NCBI RefSeq assembly: GCF_030534335.1
Contig: NZ_CP130565.1
Coordinates: forward strand, 1,633,501 to 1,697,500
Direction: 5' to 3'
DNA length: 64,000 nucleotides
Source: Marivirga harenae
GTDB lineage: Bacteria; Bacteroidota; Bacteroidia; Cytophagales; Cyclobacteriaceae
The position numbers were made by a program, and so were the translations under genes. The notes under the pieces were generated by a model. That model was given only the letters and a program-made list of their open reading frames with translations. It did not search any database and was not told where the DNA came from. Numbering within the stretch: the first letter of the stretch is position 1; the number at the start of each line of letters is the position of its first letter. This document shows, in pieces, positions 63,126 to 64,000 of this stretch.

Positions 63126-64000
63126 TTAAGCACTCAAACTAAAAATAGAACGGATTTCAGCTTCATGCTGGTAGTTTTTGCCTTCAATAGCTTGAACAAA
63201 ATGATTACTTAATTCTATGCGACTAAAAAATTGTTCAGCAGTGTCTCTTGAAGCTTGTTGGTATTTGCTTAAAAGCTCTGGTGAATCAATAAAGGGCTTT
63301 ATTTTCTCGCCAAATTCCGCTGGAAAATCCGAATCAGCAAAAAATCCAATATGGCGTTTTTCTACTAAACCCCTGATCCATCCTTGAATATTGGTAATGA
63401 TTAATTTGCCTGAGGCGATGGCGTCAAAAAATTTATTAGGTGAGTTAGTTCTTAAAACAGGTTTGTGTAAAAAAGATACATAGCAAGCATCCGTGACGTT
63501 CATGACATCTCGTACATCTTCTTTAGTACCATAAGGAATAAAGAAAACATTCTTTAGTTGATTTCTGGCAACGTAGTCTTTTACATCCAAAAGACTTGAT
63601 CCCTCACCCATTATTAAAAAACGTATTGGTAAATGAGCTGAAAGTTCAGCGCATTTTATCAAACTCATGAGGTCGTTTACGGGGCCAACGGCTCCAAAGT
63701 AACTTACCACGAACTTATTTTTCACTCCAAATTGCAAAACCAAATCCTCATCTTTCTCCTCTACCCGTTGAAAGAAATCACAATCTGCAACATTTGGGAT
63801 TAGTTCTACTTTTACTTCTGGCGCCCTTCTTTCAATATGATTTCGCATGCCAGGAGACAAAGCTATTACTCTTTCTGCATTTTGATAAAAGTTTAGCTCT
63901 TGCTTTTCAAGCCACAATTTTAGCAGTGGGTTTTTAATTACGCCCATCTGAATTGGGGCCTCGGGCCACAAATCTCGAACTTCAAAAATGTAAGGGATAT
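63126..64000 (-). CDS. Family 4 glycosyltransferase, 5' end beyond the window
   Basis: The frame is open to the right edge, reading I-P-Y-I-F-E-V-R-D-L-W-P-E-A-P-I-Q-M-G, so the true start is outside. E-V-R-D-L-W-P-E and the later G-E-G-S-S-L-L-D-V-K-D and N-S-P-N-K-F-F-D-A-I-A-S-G-K (acidic donor-binding loop) are the GT4 signature. It transfers a sugar from a nucleotide donor, probably to a surface glycan. It converges with the M28 gene with 17 bp between the stops. Confidence 0.88.
   Translation of the reverse strand, partial: IPYIFEVRDLWPEAPIQMGVIKNPLLKLWLEKQELNFYQNAERVIALSPGMRNHIERRAPEVKVELIPNVADCDFFQRVEEKDEDLVLQFGVKNKFVVSYFGAVGPVNDLMSLIKCAELSAHLPIRFLIMGEGSSLLDVKDYVARNQLKNVFFIPYGTKEDVRDVMNVTDACYVSFLHKPVLRTNSPNKFFDAIASGKLIITNIQGWIRGLVEKRHIGFFADSDFPAEFGEKIKPFIDSPELLSKYQQASRDTAEQFFSRIELSNHFVQAIEGKNYQHEAEIRSIFSLSA

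Overview
The window is ordinary-looking chromosome of a low-GC marine-type member of the Bacteroidota, most likely order Cytophagales (Marivirga-like; this placement is inferred from gene content, not from a search). The evidence is type IX secretion (T9SS) sorting domains, a fused SecDF, a Bacteroidota-type DnaJ, a proteorhodopsin, a DUF4105/Lnb-like protein, and many promoter elements of the Bacteroidota sigma-A type (TAnnTTTG). I see no rRNA, tRNA, CRISPR array, intact transposase, integrase or prophage.

Layout. 0-3.7 kb: a cut-off DUF6438 gene, an XRE regulator with an NTF2-like partner, a YtxH/Dps stress pair, lpxH and a secreted T9SS-tail-like protein. 3.7-8.5 kb: gcvP, then an M28 peptidase and a small lipoprotein. 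8.5-10.1 kb: an isolated FkbM methyltransferase followed by about 560 bp without genes. 10.1-13.7 kb (minus): rsmI, DUF4105/Lnb-like, an inositol-monophosphatase-family gene and two tandem membrane paralogues form one tightly overlapping operon. 13.7-22.1 kb (minus): pterin dehydratase, DUF493, PpiD-like foldase, CNNM/CBS protein, lptC, a TPR protein, an outer-membrane protein and coaX, an envelope-biogenesis block. 22.1-31.4 kb: anmK, a Glu/Leu-type dehydrogenase, a frameshifted Na+/H+ antiporter, hemE, sdaAA, a Ca2+/Na+ exchanger, upp, an M42 peptidase and hpt. 31.6-35.4 kb: adk, obgE, grpE and dnaJ. 35.5-40.9 kb: accessory genes (toastrack protein, WYL/GyrI-like/DUF1801 operon, a GH-A-like lipoprotein, GNAT, a small membrane protein).

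40.9-47.0 kb is the most disturbed part. A small membrane-protein gene carries two frameshifts. purM is followed upstream by a gene remnant and a 1068-residue T9SS cargo gene. A perfect 79-bp copy of the purM start and promoter then recurs 3725 bp away, followed by a beta-propeller protease fragment with four in-frame stops and no frameshift. I read this as the scar of an insertion or recombination next to purM. 47.0-64.0 kb holds DUF2200, a YfcC-type transporter, secDF, a histidine kinase, an AraC regulator, a lysine/alanine-dehydrogenase-like enzyme, a deoxynucleoside kinase, the proteorhodopsin, a DUF2461 gene, a membrane J-domain/TPR protein, a second M28 peptidase and a glycosyltransferase cut by the right edge.

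Most worth following up: the proteorhodopsin has a glycine at the carotenoid-antenna fenestration position. At least six genes have a TAnnTTTG promoter element directly against the start codon, which predicts leaderless mRNAs. grpE has a sigma-54-like promoter with TGTCA repeats. The purM duplication and the decaying genes around it are the best structural anomaly. I did not find a clearly new multi-gene defence or biosynthetic system.
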